64,000 nucleotides of DNA from Varanus komodoensis (GCF_004798865.1 NW_025335568.1:3948852-4012851); one strand, 5' to 3'; positions 23,448 through 35,970 are shown, counted from the first letter of the stretch. Translations and numbers: made by a program. The notes: generated from the letters alone by a model not told the origin.

Positions 23448-26400
23448 GTGGGTGCCGCGGGGAGCCCAGGCAGGCCCCGGCCCGTGCCGCAGCTCCGGAG
23501 GCGGCAGGGCAGGGTGAACGGCGGGACGCCGAGGAAGGCCGGGCCCGGGCAGACCGGGCGGAGAAGCGTGGGTCCCCACAGGACCGCTGGCTTGGCCGAG
23601 CGCCCGGGACCGGAGCGGGCCTTGGGTGCCCCCTTGCATCCTCGCGGCAGCGCACGCCTCCGGCGCAACAAGCTTTACTGCCGCAAAAGCTTGAGAGGGG
23701 GTGGGACTGGATACCGAGGCGTGCACAGTGTGGGGAAGGGGAACGGCCTTGGGTCACCCTGTTGGGGGGAGATTTTGGACAGGGGAGGAGGAAGGTGTCT
23801 TCCCAGAGCACGTAGTCAGGCTGGGCTAGCGACGGCCGCGCAGTGCCATGGCTTTAACTTCAATTCGCCATTTGGACGAATTCTAAGGAAGTGGAGCGCA
23901 CACGCTCCCAGGCGGTCAATCGCGTGCCCTGCAAATGCATTTCGGCTTTCCTGGCGAGATCTTCAGCTCCCGCCGCTCTCCATCTCACCTTGGCCTCCCC
24001 TGCCTGGTGAGAGCTTCTTTGCAGAGGAGAAGGCGGACCGAAAGCTCATCCCACTGAAGAGAAGAGATGCGGAGGTTGGAAGCAGCTCTGGTAGTGAAGA
24101 CAGGCTGGACGGGAGAGGCAGGTGGCCAGGTGGCAAAGGGGAAGCGGGGGCCGGCGGGAAGCACTGCTGCAGCCAAGCGTAGCCTGATGGGTTTAAAGAT
24201 GGGGCAGCTGCGTCTGGGAAATGTCGCGCCCACTGTGCCTTTCATCTGATGATGATAAAAGGGTTATATGCCTCGTACCATCATAGTAGATTAAAAAGCC
24301 AGGTATGTGTATCCTTTACAAAAGCTGAGGGGAGGGGACAGCTAGGAACAGGAATAACTGTCATAAGTGCAGGTTAGGGGACCAGTGGCTGGAGAGCAGC
24401 ACTTGTGAAAGGGACCTCGGGTGCTGGTTGACTGCAGGCTGAACATGAGTCAGCCGTGTGGTGCGGTGGTCAAGAGGGCGAACGCCACCCTTGGTTGCAC
24501 AGCCAGAAGTGTGCCTTCTAGATCAAGAGAGGTATTACTGCCACTCTATACGACTCTGGTGCACCCGCAACTGGAGTATTGTGCTCAGTTTTGGGCCCCT
24601 CATTACAGAAAGGATATGGCCAGGTTGGAGTCAGTGCAGCAAAGGGCCACAAGGTTGGTGGCCGGTTTGCAGGGGATGCCGTATGAGGCGAGACTGAGGG
24701 AACTGGGTCTCTTCAGCCTGGAGAAGGGGAGACTCAGAGGGGATCTGTTGACGACATACAGGTATGTGAGGGGATGTCACACAGAGGTGGGCAGAGACCT
24801 GTTCTCCCCAGCAGAGGAAGGCAGAATGTGCTCCAACGGAGCAAAGCTCAGGGAGCCAAGGTTCCATTTGGATGCCAGGAAGCACTTCCTGAGAGTCAGG
24901 ACCCCGAGGGTGTGCAATGGGCTCCCACGGGAGGTGGCTGAGGCCCCATCGGTGAGGGTGTTCAAGGATAGGCTGGATGTGCACATGGTGGGCATGTCGT
25001 GAGCGGAGCCGGCTGGAGCCGGGGTCAGACTAGATGGCCTGGGAGGTCCCTTCTGACTCGCTCTGTTTCTGTGTTTCTATGACTCTTGACCAGGATAGGG
25101 CCTTCTCTCCCCTGGGCTTTAGAACTCTCTCCCCCGGATGGCCCAGTTGGTACAGAGTCTGTTTGTTTGCGGTCCAGGTCTCCACTTGCCCAGGTCTTGC
25201 AGGTGGATTTCTCTTTTTGCGTTGGCTCTAATACTGCATGGACTGTTGTGGCTTCATTTTTGAGCTTGACCAGGGGTGGGGCTACTTGAAAGGTGGCTTA
25301 CACACAGAGAATTTTTATTAAGAATGTGGTTTAAGAAGCAAAACGGAAAGCTTTTTGCTGTCACCTGCTGTTTTAAGGGTGCAATCCAGTGCCTCCGCAC
25401 TTGCTACACAGAGCTGTCACCGTCTTGGCCACCTTTTGCCTTGCTTTTCTTCCGGACCACGAAGTTACAAGGAGTGAGGAAAGAGCCCGGGGAGGCAACT
25501 GCATCCAGCATCAGCTGCCAGCCCCAGCCTCCCCCTGTAGCCCCCTCCCCTCCACTGACCCCTTTTCCTGCCATGCTGAGATCTCAGAGAGTCAGCGGGG
25601 ATGGCTCTTCCCTAGCCAGCTGTTGGGGGTCAGGGCAGGGTCTTGGCCTTGAGAATCCAAGCACCGAGGCTGAAGGAACTCAGAGCTGGCACTCCAAGGG
25701 ATCCTGTGCCCCACCCTGACAATGTTGGGATTCTGGGAGGCCAAAGGACCGTGCACACCAGAAGTTCGCTGGCTTGCATTGCCTGGGGTCTTGTGCACAC
25801 CTCACTGCTAACTCAGTGCTAGGACTGCCCTTACTGAGCGAAGGTGTAAAGCCTGCAGGTGGAGCAGACTTGGATTCCAGTCCATTGTCAGCCATGAAGC
25901 TTTCTGTGTGGCTTTTGCAGCGCTGGCACCCTCTCCATCCCTGCCCCGTAGGATTGGTGCAAGAGCAAAGAAAACAGGACAGTGAGTGCTTTGTCTACTG
26001 ACAACTGGAAGAGAAATTACAGGCTGTGCTTGATACAAACAAAGCTCATTTGACCCTCGTATGTCAGCGAGTGCTGTCATGATCTTGACAAAGTCTGTGT
26101 CCTTGTATGGATGCATTAAAATGCATAAGAATCAGACACTGGAAGGGCAGTGTGCGCATCCCTGCCCCCTCCCGGAAGCAGACGCAGCAGGAGAAATGCT
26201 CGAAATGCTCGGAGAGGAGACCTAGAGTTTTGCTTCTGCTTTGCAGTTGAATGTACAGGAGACTTTCCGTTTGCACTTCTTAAGCATGGCTCGATCGTGT
26301 GCTTGATATGGTGAATATTGAAAAAACACTGAAGGCATAGTAAGAACTGCTGTATACCCAAGAAATCCATTCCCAGTCCTTCATAATACCTCACCTTTAC

Positions 26401-27991
26401 ATATCGACTCCTAAAAGGTTTTTGTTTTCCATTAAGCCCAAATGCAGCCTTCAAACTTAGGAAGTCACGATGCATTCATTAGAGTCCTTTCCACTTTGAA
26501 CACAAAACTGATCAAAAAATGCATCTCCGTTATAAATACTTAAGTGCTGGCATCAGGTGCGCCTGGGGGAGTTTGCATGCAAGGCTAAGCCAGGATTTAA
26601 GGTTGCACACAAGCTGAGCCGAAGCTCTTGCTCCGTGGTCCCCCACCTCCTCCTCCTGGGCTTCAATTCCCTTTGCAGCAAAGCCAGCCTGTCCTTCCAT
26701 TCAACCCAACAACTGCTTTTTTAGAACAAACTCTGCTTTGTTTCATACTAAACCAACTGTAAACCATGGACTGTTTAGCTGGTTTGTTTAACAGACCACT
26801 TTGTTTTGAAGAATACTTTCTAGTTTGAAGAAAACAGGCTAGAAAATACCCAGGTTTCTTTACTATGGTTTACTGTGTGACTTGGGACCAGGGTACCTGA
26901 AAGATTTTCTGCTCCCCTGTGAATCTTAAGATCTTTGGGAGAGGCACTTCTTTCAAGGCTACCTTCTGAGGTGTGCTTGGTAGTGATGCCAAGGACATCC
27001 TGTGGACCTGCAGGGTCCTGAGAGAAGACCCCTTGCCTTTCCTCCAACTTTCTGTAAAATGGCCTCAAAGAAAGGCAGAGATGTGGGTGTTGTGTATCAG
27101 GACAGAGCTTGGTTGAAAGTTGGTCTTCATGCTCAGGGGAACTAGAACTGAGGGAAAAAGGATCCGCATTATACACAGAAGGAAAAAATATAAACAACGG
27201 TGAGAAAATGAGAGTGTCACACAACTCCATTGTTCACACAGGCAGAGTCCACGAAGGAGCCAGGGTTTTCTGCAGGGCTGACTTGGTGATCTTTGTGAGT
27301 GCTGCCCTCAGATAGAGAGAGCTCAAACCACAACGGAAAGATTAAAAATAATTCACTTTTCACATTTTTGTTTGGTCAGTCATCTGGTGTTTATGGCCTA
27401 TTTTCAGGAATTGGCTGCAAAGCATATTTAACTTGGTCATATTTAACATGGTCATGTAAGCCATCCCCGTGCAAAAGATTTAATGTCCGAGGGAGGCAAC
27501 TCTGCAAAGGAGGCAGATCAGCACCCGTGAGCGGGGATTTCTGAGCACGGCAAAGCCAGTTTCTCTCTTCTACAAGGCATCTTTTTATTCTGAATGAACA
27601 ACCGGTGCAGCTCTTGGTGTCTTCCCAGGGGGTGAAATAAAGCATGCCTTTCCCATTTTTCTCGACTTAAAAGTTTGGATGTTGGGAGATGACCAGAAGG
27701 CACAGACAACTTGACTCTTGGCCTGTGTGCTTGCAAATGAAGGGCATACCGGGGTTGGGGTCGGGGTTACTTTTACTGTGCAGGTCACCTTTGGATTGTG
27801 CCGAGATGAGCTGGCTATTTTGAAAAGCCGTCCGTCTAGAAATTTCCAAGTGCATTGTTGTCTTACTTAATGACTCTAGCAAATAACCTCTTAAAAGAAA
27901 GTCTTTTGCTGCCTTGGTGCAAGCTCTCTCTTTCCCGCAACAATAGATGAGCACTTTTGAACTGGAATAACATTTCCTTCCTTTCTTTAAG
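23448..27991 (+). other. Intron with CR1 copy
   Basis: The first 750 bases are GC- and CpG-rich (23448-24200). A CR1 element fills 24366-25082. 26700-26830 has repeated 'ggtttgttt'/'aaacca' words of an unplaced A/T-rich repeat. The rest (25083-26700 and 26830-27991) shows no gene or repeat I recognise. Confidence 0.7.
24366..25082 (+). mobile_element. CR1 LINE, 5'-truncated, with open RT C-terminus
   Basis: The frame 24421-25002 encodes the end of the CR1 reverse transcriptase protein: EVLLPLYTTLVHPQLEYCAQ, RLESVQQRATRLVAGL, LRELGLFSLEKGRLRGDLL and LPREVAEAPSVRVFKDRLD. The CR1 3' UTR follows with 'tcagactagatggcctggg' and a tail 'ctgtttctgtgtttctatg'. The preceding 'gcagcacttgtgaaagggac' block is also CR1. 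The catalytic RT motifs are absent because of 5' truncation. Copies of the same subfamily lie at 9740-10006, 40727-40833 and 58171-58256. Confidence 0.93.
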
Positions 27992-28076
27992 CTCCACGAT
28001 TTCTTCAATGTTGGCAAGGGAATTTTTGATGACATCGCACGAAGATTTCCAGTGTACGCGCTGGACTTCACTGACG
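27992..28076 (+). CDS. SLC4A11: SLC4A11 exon: linker into the membrane domain ([20 protein letters not shown])
   Basis: Follows tttctttaag and ends before gtaggt, giving window residues 216-243 and the first base of the Gly codon at 244. The translation starts [20 protein letters not shown] and finishes VYALDFTDG. In SLC4 proteins this motif (GKG.. .DI.RR.P.Y..DF.D) links the cytoplasmic domain to the first transmembrane helix and lies along the inner membrane face. The exon is only 85 bases and is too short to stand out on its own, but phase and sequence join perfectly with both neighbours. Confidence 0.96.
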
Positions 28077-29669
28077 GTAGGTGAGCAATTGTTTATGGAA
28101 ACACCGGCCTGCTTGGCGTCCTCACAGAACCGTGTCCTGTTTATGGAGAGCTCCCTGGGGATCACTGCAGCGGCTCTGTCGCTTCAAAGAAAAACCGGCG
28201 CTGGTGGGTGCATGGATGGGCCCAGTGTCCTCTGCCACAGCTGGCGTTTTGCACAACCGCACTGGTCTAGCGCTGGTGGATTGTGCAGAGATAGGTTTTT
28301 ATGCACAAGAAGAGTGTGGCGGGGCTTTCTGTGTGGGAAGGAGACCTAAAAGTGTCCATATTATAGTCGTGTTGTTGAAATGAGCACTGTCTTGGGGAAC
28401 CCCTGTGCCTCACCAGCCATTCTCTCCTGGAACTGGCACACCAATAGCCACTCCCTCAAGTGGCACACTGCTTGAGCACACGACTCCCTTTCCCCGGAGT
28501 AAGAAACCCCCCTCCAGAAGAGGCTGCTCCAGAGGGAAGTTCTGCTTTGGCTGGCCCTTAAATCTGCAAGTTACCTGATTCACCTACAGGCCTAAAGGGG
28601 CAGGGGTGGGGGGAATACCCTTCCGAGTGCGCTTGGCTGTTTCGTGACTGGGGAGCGCTTTCCCGTAGTGGGTGGCAGAAACAGCCCCTCCCTGGAAGGC
28701 ACTGTGTGGGGCGCTCGTTTTCACCCCACCCATAAAGCGTGTTCTTATCAGGTCATGGAAGGCTGCCATTCTTGTCGCGCCGCATGTAGCCACCTTGGAT
28801 TTGGTGGGGGGCAGGGGGGGGGGTCCACAAGCAACCTACTGATTTCTGCATGCATGCACGACTCCATATCGCAAGCAAAATCCTAGAGGTGCATTTAAAA
28901 CACCTGGACTGGGGAGGCGAAGGCTGAGAAAGAGTTGGAAAGGCACAGTTTCTCTCCCGAAGTGGAAGTCCAAGGCTTGCTTTTCTACGGTGCAACTCAA
29001 AGGCACCGGCCAAGAAGCGGTCTCTAAGGAGAGGTGCGTAGCTTGACCTTGTGGGGGGGGATAGAGTGCGTGAGGGGTCGGACTCAGGTGAGCAACTTGT
29101 GGCATGGTTTTCAGAGCACTCAGTGGGGAGGGGTGTCCCTTCCAATGTTGATGGGCTTCACGTCCCCTCACGCCTCAGGACTGGCTATGCTCGCTGGGGC
29201 TGATGGGAGTTGCAATCCACCAAAACTAGAGAGTCACGCAGGCCCTGTGCCCAGTTGGCACGGACTTGATACCACCTGCACAATCAGAAATTAGCACCTT
29301 TGTGGCAGTGGCTGCCCAGAGCGGCCGTGTGGAGAAGGCAGGTCCCCCTCGGTGCCGTGCACTCGGGGGCACACCGTGGGGACGGGCCGGTAGGTTGGTG
29401 TCCTGGCCAGAGCGTTCCAGAGGTATTTGGATGGCCATTGTGGCAAGACGGGACACTCGCTATATGTTTGGTCTGAAGCAGCAAGGACTCCTTTCATTCC
29501 GCTTATCTTATCTTATTTTGTTTAGTCAGCTGTTGGGTGCAAAGACCACGAGTGCCTCTCGCCTGTATTTAGTCATGCGGCTCTCTCTGTCAGCATTTCC
29601 GCAGGGCCAGTCCATAAACTTCCCTTCTTCATCCCTTGCCTCGATTGTCCGGGGCAGATGCTTTCATAG

Positions 29670-30625
29670 CGATGGTTCTGAATCGGCACTGGATAAATGG
29701 GATGGAAGGATGGGAAAGTGGCGTCCCACAAGGGTCTGTCTTGGCCCCAGCACTTTTCAACTTGTCCATAAACGATCCGGAATTAGGATTGAGCAGTGAA
29801 ACAGTCGGGTTTGCTGACGACACCGATGTATCCAGGGCAGTTCAAATGGAAAGGGATTGCAGAGAGTTCTAAAAGTCTTCCAAACTGGAAGAATGGGCAT
29901 AAAAGTGGCAAAGAGTTCATGTGGGAGGGAAACATCCCAGCTTCGAATACAAGCTGGCCGGGACGGATCGAGGAAGAGATGCTGGAACTGCAGGCTGATG
30001 ACGGAGCCATGTGGGGTGCAGCTGCCATGAAAAGGGCAAATTCCAGGTGAGAAAAGGAACGGAAAGTTGGACTTCCAAGCTCATTCTGTGCTCATCAGAT
30101 CTGTAGCACCAGCTGTGCACCTTTCTGGTCACTGCCCCTTGAAGAGTTGGGAAAAGCAACCCAAGTGATCCAGGGGCTGGAGCAGTTTTCCCGTGAGGAA
30201 GGGCTCCAGGGGTGAGTACAAGGATGCATCCAGGGAGGCCCGGCACCGGTGTACAAAATCCAGAACGGTGTGGACAGGGAGGGGTTTCCCTCTAGAACCT
30301 GCGATTGTCCCATGAAGGCCAATAGCAGGAGATAGAAACAGAAGAATTTCTTCATGCAGCATGTAGTTCAACAGGGAAATTTGCTACAAAGGTGCAGTGA
30401 TGGTCACCATCTTGCCTGACGGTAAATTCCTGGAGAAGGCTACTAGTCCTCATGGTAATGTGCCTCTCGCAGTGTCAGAGGTGGGATGCACCAGCTGCTG
30501 GAGGACACGGGCAGGAGCCTTGTGGGTTCCCCATGGGCAACTGGTTGGCTGCTGTGTGAGCGGCCTGCTGGCCCAGAAGGACTCTTGTCCTGATCCGGCA
30601 GTGAGGCTGTTCTGAAGGAGCAGGT
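29670..30625 (+). mobile_element. CR1 (L3-like lineage) LINE, 3' kilobase
   Basis: An RT fragment reading SGVPQGSVLAPALFNLSIND then VGFADDT lies at 29700-29840, which includes the catalytic A/F-A-D-D box region. Downstream come 'agctgccatgaaaagggcaa', 'tctggtcactgcc', 'gaatttcttcatgcagc' and 'ctactagtcctcatgg', then the usual 3' end with 'ggcaactggttggctgctgt'. The order of blocks matches one continuous element with internal deletions and frame damage. Related to the copies at 8580, 10993 (reverse) and 35971. Confidence 0.8.
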
Positions 30626-31944
30626 CCCAATGCCTTCTCAGTCGGGAGTGACAGATGGAGGGTTTTTCCTGCTTTTTGCCTCGCGGCGATCCATTCTTAG
30701 GAGCCGCTCATCGGCGGAAATAGCAGTAGGAACAATTTAATGCCTGGTCTGCTGGAGGCAATAATTTCTTCTGTAAATGAGACATTTATCTCAGGAAAGC
30801 GGCCGTTTCATAAATGTCTGGAGCAGATTGTGGCGCACATGCCTGCGATACTTTCTCGACACTTCCCTTGATTGATCGCCCTCGCGTCGCTCTTTTCCTC
30901 TGGGATGCTCGGAGCAGCTTCGGCGGGGCTCCAGGCAGTCTCCCGCTTCCTCGCTGCCGCTGAGCAGAGGCCTGGTGGTCCTCGAAAGCACTGCGGAGAG
31001 CAAACGGGGCAAGGTGGATTTTTAACAGATTGCCGGGCAGGGAAGGGACACGCTCCGGCCTGTTGCCTCGGGAGTGGTTGCCCGTGCAGTGCTTTGCCTC
31101 TTCTTGTTGGCCTGAAATTCAAATTAGAAGCCATCTTGAGAGTTTCTACAAACAGAATAGACGGTATAGCAAATGTCTAAGTGGAATGAATAAAAGGTAT
31201 GCGAATGGACGTTGTAGGGCTCTGAACTGGGAGCGAGCCACCCGTGGTCTCGTCTGTGCTGCCGAACTGCAAGTCCCATCAGCCAGCCTTAGCCTGTGCA
31301 TAATGACGGGGGCTCCAGTTTTGGAGGTTTTGGTCTCCAGTTCCCAGCCTTCCTAACCACTGGCCAGGCTGTCTCGGAAGCGAAATCCAAAACTGCTAGA
31401 GGACGCCAAGTTGAGGAAAATCAGGTTACAGGGTTCGGTTTTATGTGCTTATTTCATCGGTGCTGGTGCAGCCGCCTCTGTGAGCGGCCGTGTTCGTCAT
31501 GCCTGGCACTGGGTGGCTGCTTGGCTGCTGGGTTTGTTATTTCAAGGGTTCATAAAAGAATTTAAAGGCTTCTGTTTTGGGTTCTAGGAACAAGGGGCAG
31601 CTCTGTGCATTTGCAGCTTTGCTTGTCTCCCAGAGGAGAGACAAAGCGGGACATTGCAGGCTACGCAGAGCAGAAGTGTGGCTCTTTCAGTCGCTCCCCA
31701 GACGTGGTGGATGAGGACTAGCTGGGAGATCCTGGGAGCGTGTCCAGCGCATGGGAAGGGCACCAGCACCATGCTGGAAAAGGCTTCCCTGGAGGCGACA
31801 GTCCTCGTCGGCCACCTGGAAGAGGGCCTCGTTAGTGGTGGCCCCCGTTGTCCAGCAGGCTTCCCACTGAGGCCCACCTGGTGCTAAGCTGGCTACCCTT
31901 CCAGGGCCAGGTTAGGACCACCTCTGTACTGAGGCATTTTATGG

Positions 31945-32062
31945 CATTTGGGGGCTTCTAGTTTCTAGAAGATGGGGGACTTCTAGTTTCTTCTAGAATG
32001 TAAGCCGTCCCGAGACATTTATAGTGAACAGGTTAGAAAGGCTTTTAATAACTAAATAAAAT
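31945..32062 (+). mobile_element. L2-type LINE 3' tail
   Basis: 'gaatgtaagccgtcccgaga' then 'aggcttttaataactaaata' and an A-rich end match the L2-type tail design. Short. Confidence 0.5.
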
Positions 32063-34113
32063 AGTTTCCAGTTTATTAAATGCATTTAGCTTCTTTGATG
32101 GGTGTTCAGTTCTGTTTTAAAAGTGTATTTGGATTTTCTGCTGTTTTCACTGGGCAGAGAGCTTCAGGTGTTGGGTGGTATATAAAAGAAGACTAAGAGC
32201 GATGATGACGATGCCTCCGGCATCCAAAGCCATGCTGCTCAAGCAGCGGTTTCTCTTGCATGCCCCGTTTGTGGCCCTCCCGCCGGGCCAGGTGGGACGA
32301 GGGCAGCCGGACCATCAGGCCTCTGCTCCGATCCAGCAAGGCTCCGAGTACCTCCTTGGTATCAGATTGCTTACAAGTTCATCCTCATTTCTCAATTTCT
32401 GAGCCACCCCCCTCAGGAATTCCTTGTTTTTAAGCCTTCCCTCCCACACACCCCTTTGCCCCATGCACGCACCCACGGAGGATAATCGGAAACAATTCCA
32501 ACAAGCATCCCGCCCGTAAGCAAGGAACCGGCCTCTGCCTGCCCTCGTCACTCGTGTGCAAGGGCAGACTGCATGCTTGGAATGTTTGTTTCTCTTCAGA
32601 GCTGTGCATGTGTGTTTTCTCTGGAGCCAACATGCCTCTCGTCTGACGGGAATTGCTGGGAGGGAAGGGCAAGCGGCTCTCCAGCCCCTGGAATCCTGCA
32701 AGCGCTCTGCTTATTTTCCCAGGTTCTGCTTCCTTGCCCCAGAGCCTAGTCCTTTCCTTAAGAAGAAGACTGGGGGAGGTCCCACACTGGCTTCTTCAGC
32801 TTTTCCCAGGCAGTCCTTCTGCAAGGAAGAGGAAATCCTTCATTCTGGCCCTCTGCTCTGCGTTTGTTTACATACGGGAGCAGAACAAATTCCCTCTCCC
32901 TCCTGCCAGTTCCAGGCTGGATCCTGGAAGACTTGCCATATGCATGAACCAAAGCATGCAAGGACCAATCTGCATCCCCCCCAAAAAAAACCCTCATCGC
33001 GCTTTAGCACCACTCTGATGTGTCTTCATCTCTGCAGCGGGGAGATAAAAAGAAATTTGTTTTTTGTCCAGGGAAACAAGCCCCGGGGGCGGGGGGGGGG
33101 GGAGCTCCTGCAAGGTTCTCTGTTGTATGTTTTTCCTCTGGAAGTTTCATCATGCCTCTGGCTAAGCCTTCTCTTGGGACGCGTGGCCCCCTGAGGCTCA
33201 CTGCCCGGGCAACCAGCTGCTCGGGATTTGGTGCTGCTCATGTTTCCCTGGAGAGAGCTGATCATACCTTTAAAAAAAAATACTCCGCAGGTTTGAACTT
33301 AGTATATGAAAGCGCATGCAGCTAGAAGGCAAACCAGTCTTTTCAAACCATGCTTTGAGTTAGAGCTGGCCTTCTAATTTAGGTTTCCCAGGTATGTGCC
33401 TAGTTAGCAGTTAGCATTAGTCCGAACGAGCGATACCTCTGCATTTTGTCATTCATCATTCATTGCGCGCAGAATTACAGCAAGCCTGGATATGTTAGGA
33501 ATTTGCTATGAAGTTTGGAACTGAGTACAAGGTTTAGAGTGTGTACATTAAAGTAGTGCATGAATTCTACCCCCCCCCCCATAAATTTTCAGGCATCCGA
33601 ACACCTGGACTGCCCACCCCCAAGCCAAAACTTACTCAAAGCGGCCTCATTAACAGCTTTCCCCTGTTCTTCCCACCTCTCCAGCTTTGGGTGGAGGTGG
33701 GATTGGGCCTGGTGGTCCCATCTTTGTACCACCCACCGCCGGTAATGGCAGGTAACCAGCACATGACGCCCACGTGCAAGGAGGCCACGCGTGCACAGCT
33801 AGTGAGAAAGGGGACGCTGAACAGGGCGACACACAGTGCCTGTCGTGTGACTCCAGACTGCCGCTCTCTGCATGCACGGAAGCCCAAATGCGCCAAGCAA
33901 GAGTCTGGATTAGTGGCGAATTCTTGCCTGAGCTCACGGGGTGCATTTGTTCATGTCTGAGTAAATTACTAATTTATTCAGGGCAACAGCGCCCATCACA
34001 AGTAATTGCAATTAGCATTTAACCTTTAAAAACAAAAAACAGCGCATCTCTTACATACATTTGCCTGATAATCTAATCTGCAGCTATTGCAGCAGGGTCT
34101 GAATCTGTAATGC

Positions 34114-34135
34114 GGGGGTGGGGGGCGGGGGGGGG
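34114..34135 (+). promoter_or_regulatory. G-rich tract with quadruplex potential
   Basis: Runs of 5, 6 and 9 guanines are separated by single T and C. The longest run can be split, giving four G-tracts with very short loops. It lies on the transcribed (sense) strand 0.7 kb before the exon at 34865. Function is inferred only. Confidence 0.6.
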
Positions 34136-34259
34136 AGCTCGCAGGTGTGACAGAAGCCAGGCACAATTTAGGGAGCTTCTAGATTGACAGATTGTAAACA
34201 GCAGCAAGCAGGAAGTGGCTGTAGGAAGAGGGCTTGCCGGCCAGATGTGCAACTAGAGA

Positions 34260-34528
34260 GCATCTGATTTCTATATTTATTTTATTTCATTTCGTCAAAC
34301 ATGTGTATGCCGTTTTATTTAATTGTTATTTTAAAAATTAGTATTTTTTATCATTTACAGTCGCTTTTATTTATTTGGTTTTGATGGTATTTATTTGTTT
34401 TCTGGTTCTGATACTTGTATTGTATTGTCTCACCAATTGTTTCATGGTTTTGCTTTTAACTATCTAAGCCGTCCTGAGACGGGATAGTGAAGGACGGCAT
34501 ACAGACGTTTTAAATCAATAAACAAAAT
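34260..34528 (+). mobile_element. L2-type LINE 3' end
   Basis: An A/T-rich stretch with tttattta words leads into 'ctaagccgtcctgagacggg', 'aggacggcatacagacg' and 'ttttaaatcaataaacaa', which is the L2-type 3' end. Confidence 0.6.
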
Positions 34529-34864
34529 ACTGTCCATCCGCCTAGATGGCTCCCTGGATGGTTTCCGGTGCATCTTTTGATGTCTTTTTCTCTTTATTTG
34601 TGACCTCTGATGCTTCTGTGTGCTTGAGATGCCTTCCGACTAGCCACAGCCCCCGAACCTATTTGTGGGTGGCCGCCATTTTGCCTTGGCATGGCTTGGC
34701 ACCGCCCCAACCAAGATGGCTCCTTGGGGGAATGGTGCCACCTTTCTTCCCCCGGGGTGGCTTAGTGCTCCATAGGTCTGTCCCTTGTATGCTAGCGCTA
34801 GGGCTGACTGAACGCCGGTCCCGAGGGAATTGTTTCTCACGCCGCTCTTTGGGCTTTGTTTTAG

Positions 34865-34990
34865 GCGTTATTGGCAACAACAAAGCCATAGGGAAATACA
34901 TCACCACCATGATCTTTCTGTACTTCGCGTGCCTCCTGCCGTCCATCGCGTTCGGCTCCCTGAATGACGAGAACACAGACGGGGTCATCG
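34865..34990 (+). CDS. SLC4A11: SLC4A11 exon: transmembrane helix 1
   Basis: Begins after tttgttttag and ends before gtgagt. Window residues 244-285 plus the first base of 286. The translation [20 protein letters not shown] then [19 protein letters not shown] contains the first membrane helix of the SLC4 domain, followed by the NDENTDG motif that is essentially the same in mammals. This helix helps form the outward-facing substrate vestibule in SLC4 structures. An open frame starts 300 bases upstream and runs through the acceptor; it is intronic. Confidence 0.98.
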
Positions 34991-35593
34991 GTGAGTCTGC
35001 CTTGCCCCCTTTCCCTGGGACTTCTCCTCGTGGCCTCCATTTACTTGTGAGTAAGCCTTGTGACTAGTTGTATGCTAAGAGTAAGAAGAGCTGTAGCTAC
35101 TGAGCAGAAGGGACTGATGGGAGTGGGTGTTCCCAAGCGGCGGCTTAGGTTTAACAAGTGCAAGATTTGGCCAAATCCTTCTTTGAGGAGGTACAGCACG
35201 CTCCCCAAAGGGTGAAAATCTCGGGAACCCAAAGGAGAGGTTAATCGTAGCATGTAGTTGCAGCCTTTTGAAGGCTCTTTAAACTAAATAGCACTGCAGT
35301 TTGAGGAGGAAGAAGCAGGGTGACCTGGTAGATTTTTCCTCTCATTCCCGAACGCGTGCTCTGTAATTCTGCCCGATGTGGCATGGCCCGCTCCCACAGA
35401 AGTAGCCCAGTTTGAACAGGGTGGCTGAGTCGAGCACAGATTGCGCAGCTGTGCGTGGTGGATCACGCCCCTCGGCCGGTCCATGGTGGTTTCACTTAAT
35501 GCAGATCTCTTTCAGCAGGAATTCGGTTTTGGAGACCACATCTGCTCACGCACCCTCCCCTCCCCTCCCCTTCCCCCACCATTTTTTTTCCAG
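34991..35593 (+). other. Intron (0.6 kb)
   Basis: No repeat or gene recognised. It ends in a long pyrimidine tract (35550-35592). Confidence 0.85.
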
Positions 35594-35707
35594 ATGTGCA
35601 GAAAACCATCGTGGGCCAGTGCATTGGCGGGCTTCTTTACGCGCTCTTCTCGGGCCAGCCGCTCGTTGTTCTCCTCACAACCGCACCTTTGGCACTGTAC
35701 ATCAATG
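35594..35707 (+). CDS. SLC4A11: SLC4A11 exon: transmembrane helices 2-3 ([14 protein letters not shown])
   Basis: Begins after ttttttccag and ends before gtgagt. Window residues 286-323 plus the first base of 324. The translation is [20 protein letters not shown] then [18 protein letters not shown]. The SGQPL...TTAPL segment corresponds to the half-helix of TM3 that lines the ion-binding site in SLC4/SLC26-fold transporters (equivalent to the AE1 AQPL...GPL motif). All motif residues are present, so transport function is expected. The split codon yields Val at the junction with the next exon. Confidence 0.98.
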
Positions 35708-35970
35708 GTGAGTCGGGGCTTGCTTGCGTTCATGTGTCTCCAGGTTCCAGACCATGAAAAGTGGCACCTGCGCATGTTGGGCACTGCACGTCCTATTCTC
35801 TCCTTGCTTCTCCCATTCTCTTTCTTGCCCACCCGCCTTTCTATGCTCAGAGTCATGTTGCAGTAGATCGTGGGAAGTGGGAATAAATGGGAATTTCTCC
35901 CAGTGGAGGTGTTTAAACATTAGAATCCCACGTCAGGATATTAGAACTGATATGACCTATTAGAACTGAC

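Larger units (their letters stand above)
28077..34864 (+). other. 6.8 kb intron
   Basis: Holds a long CR1 copy (29670-30625), L2-type tails (31945-32062, 34260-34528), single arms of the palindromic family near 29165-29220 and 31262-31330, poly-G tracts near 28806-28822 and 33083-33102, and a G-rich tract at 34114-34135. 30640-30880 and 33955-34090 are AT-rich and repeat-free. The rest shows nothing I recognise. Confidence 0.7.

Noticed and set aside
23265-24182. Open frame of 305 codons starting within a SLC4A11 exon
   Set aside because: It is the exon read through its splice donor (gtgggt at 23448) into GC-rich intron. The residues after the donor resemble nothing, and the next true exon joins in phase to 23447.
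24421-25002. 193-codon open frame
   Set aside because: CR1 LINE reverse transcriptase C-terminus, followed by the CR1 3' UTR.
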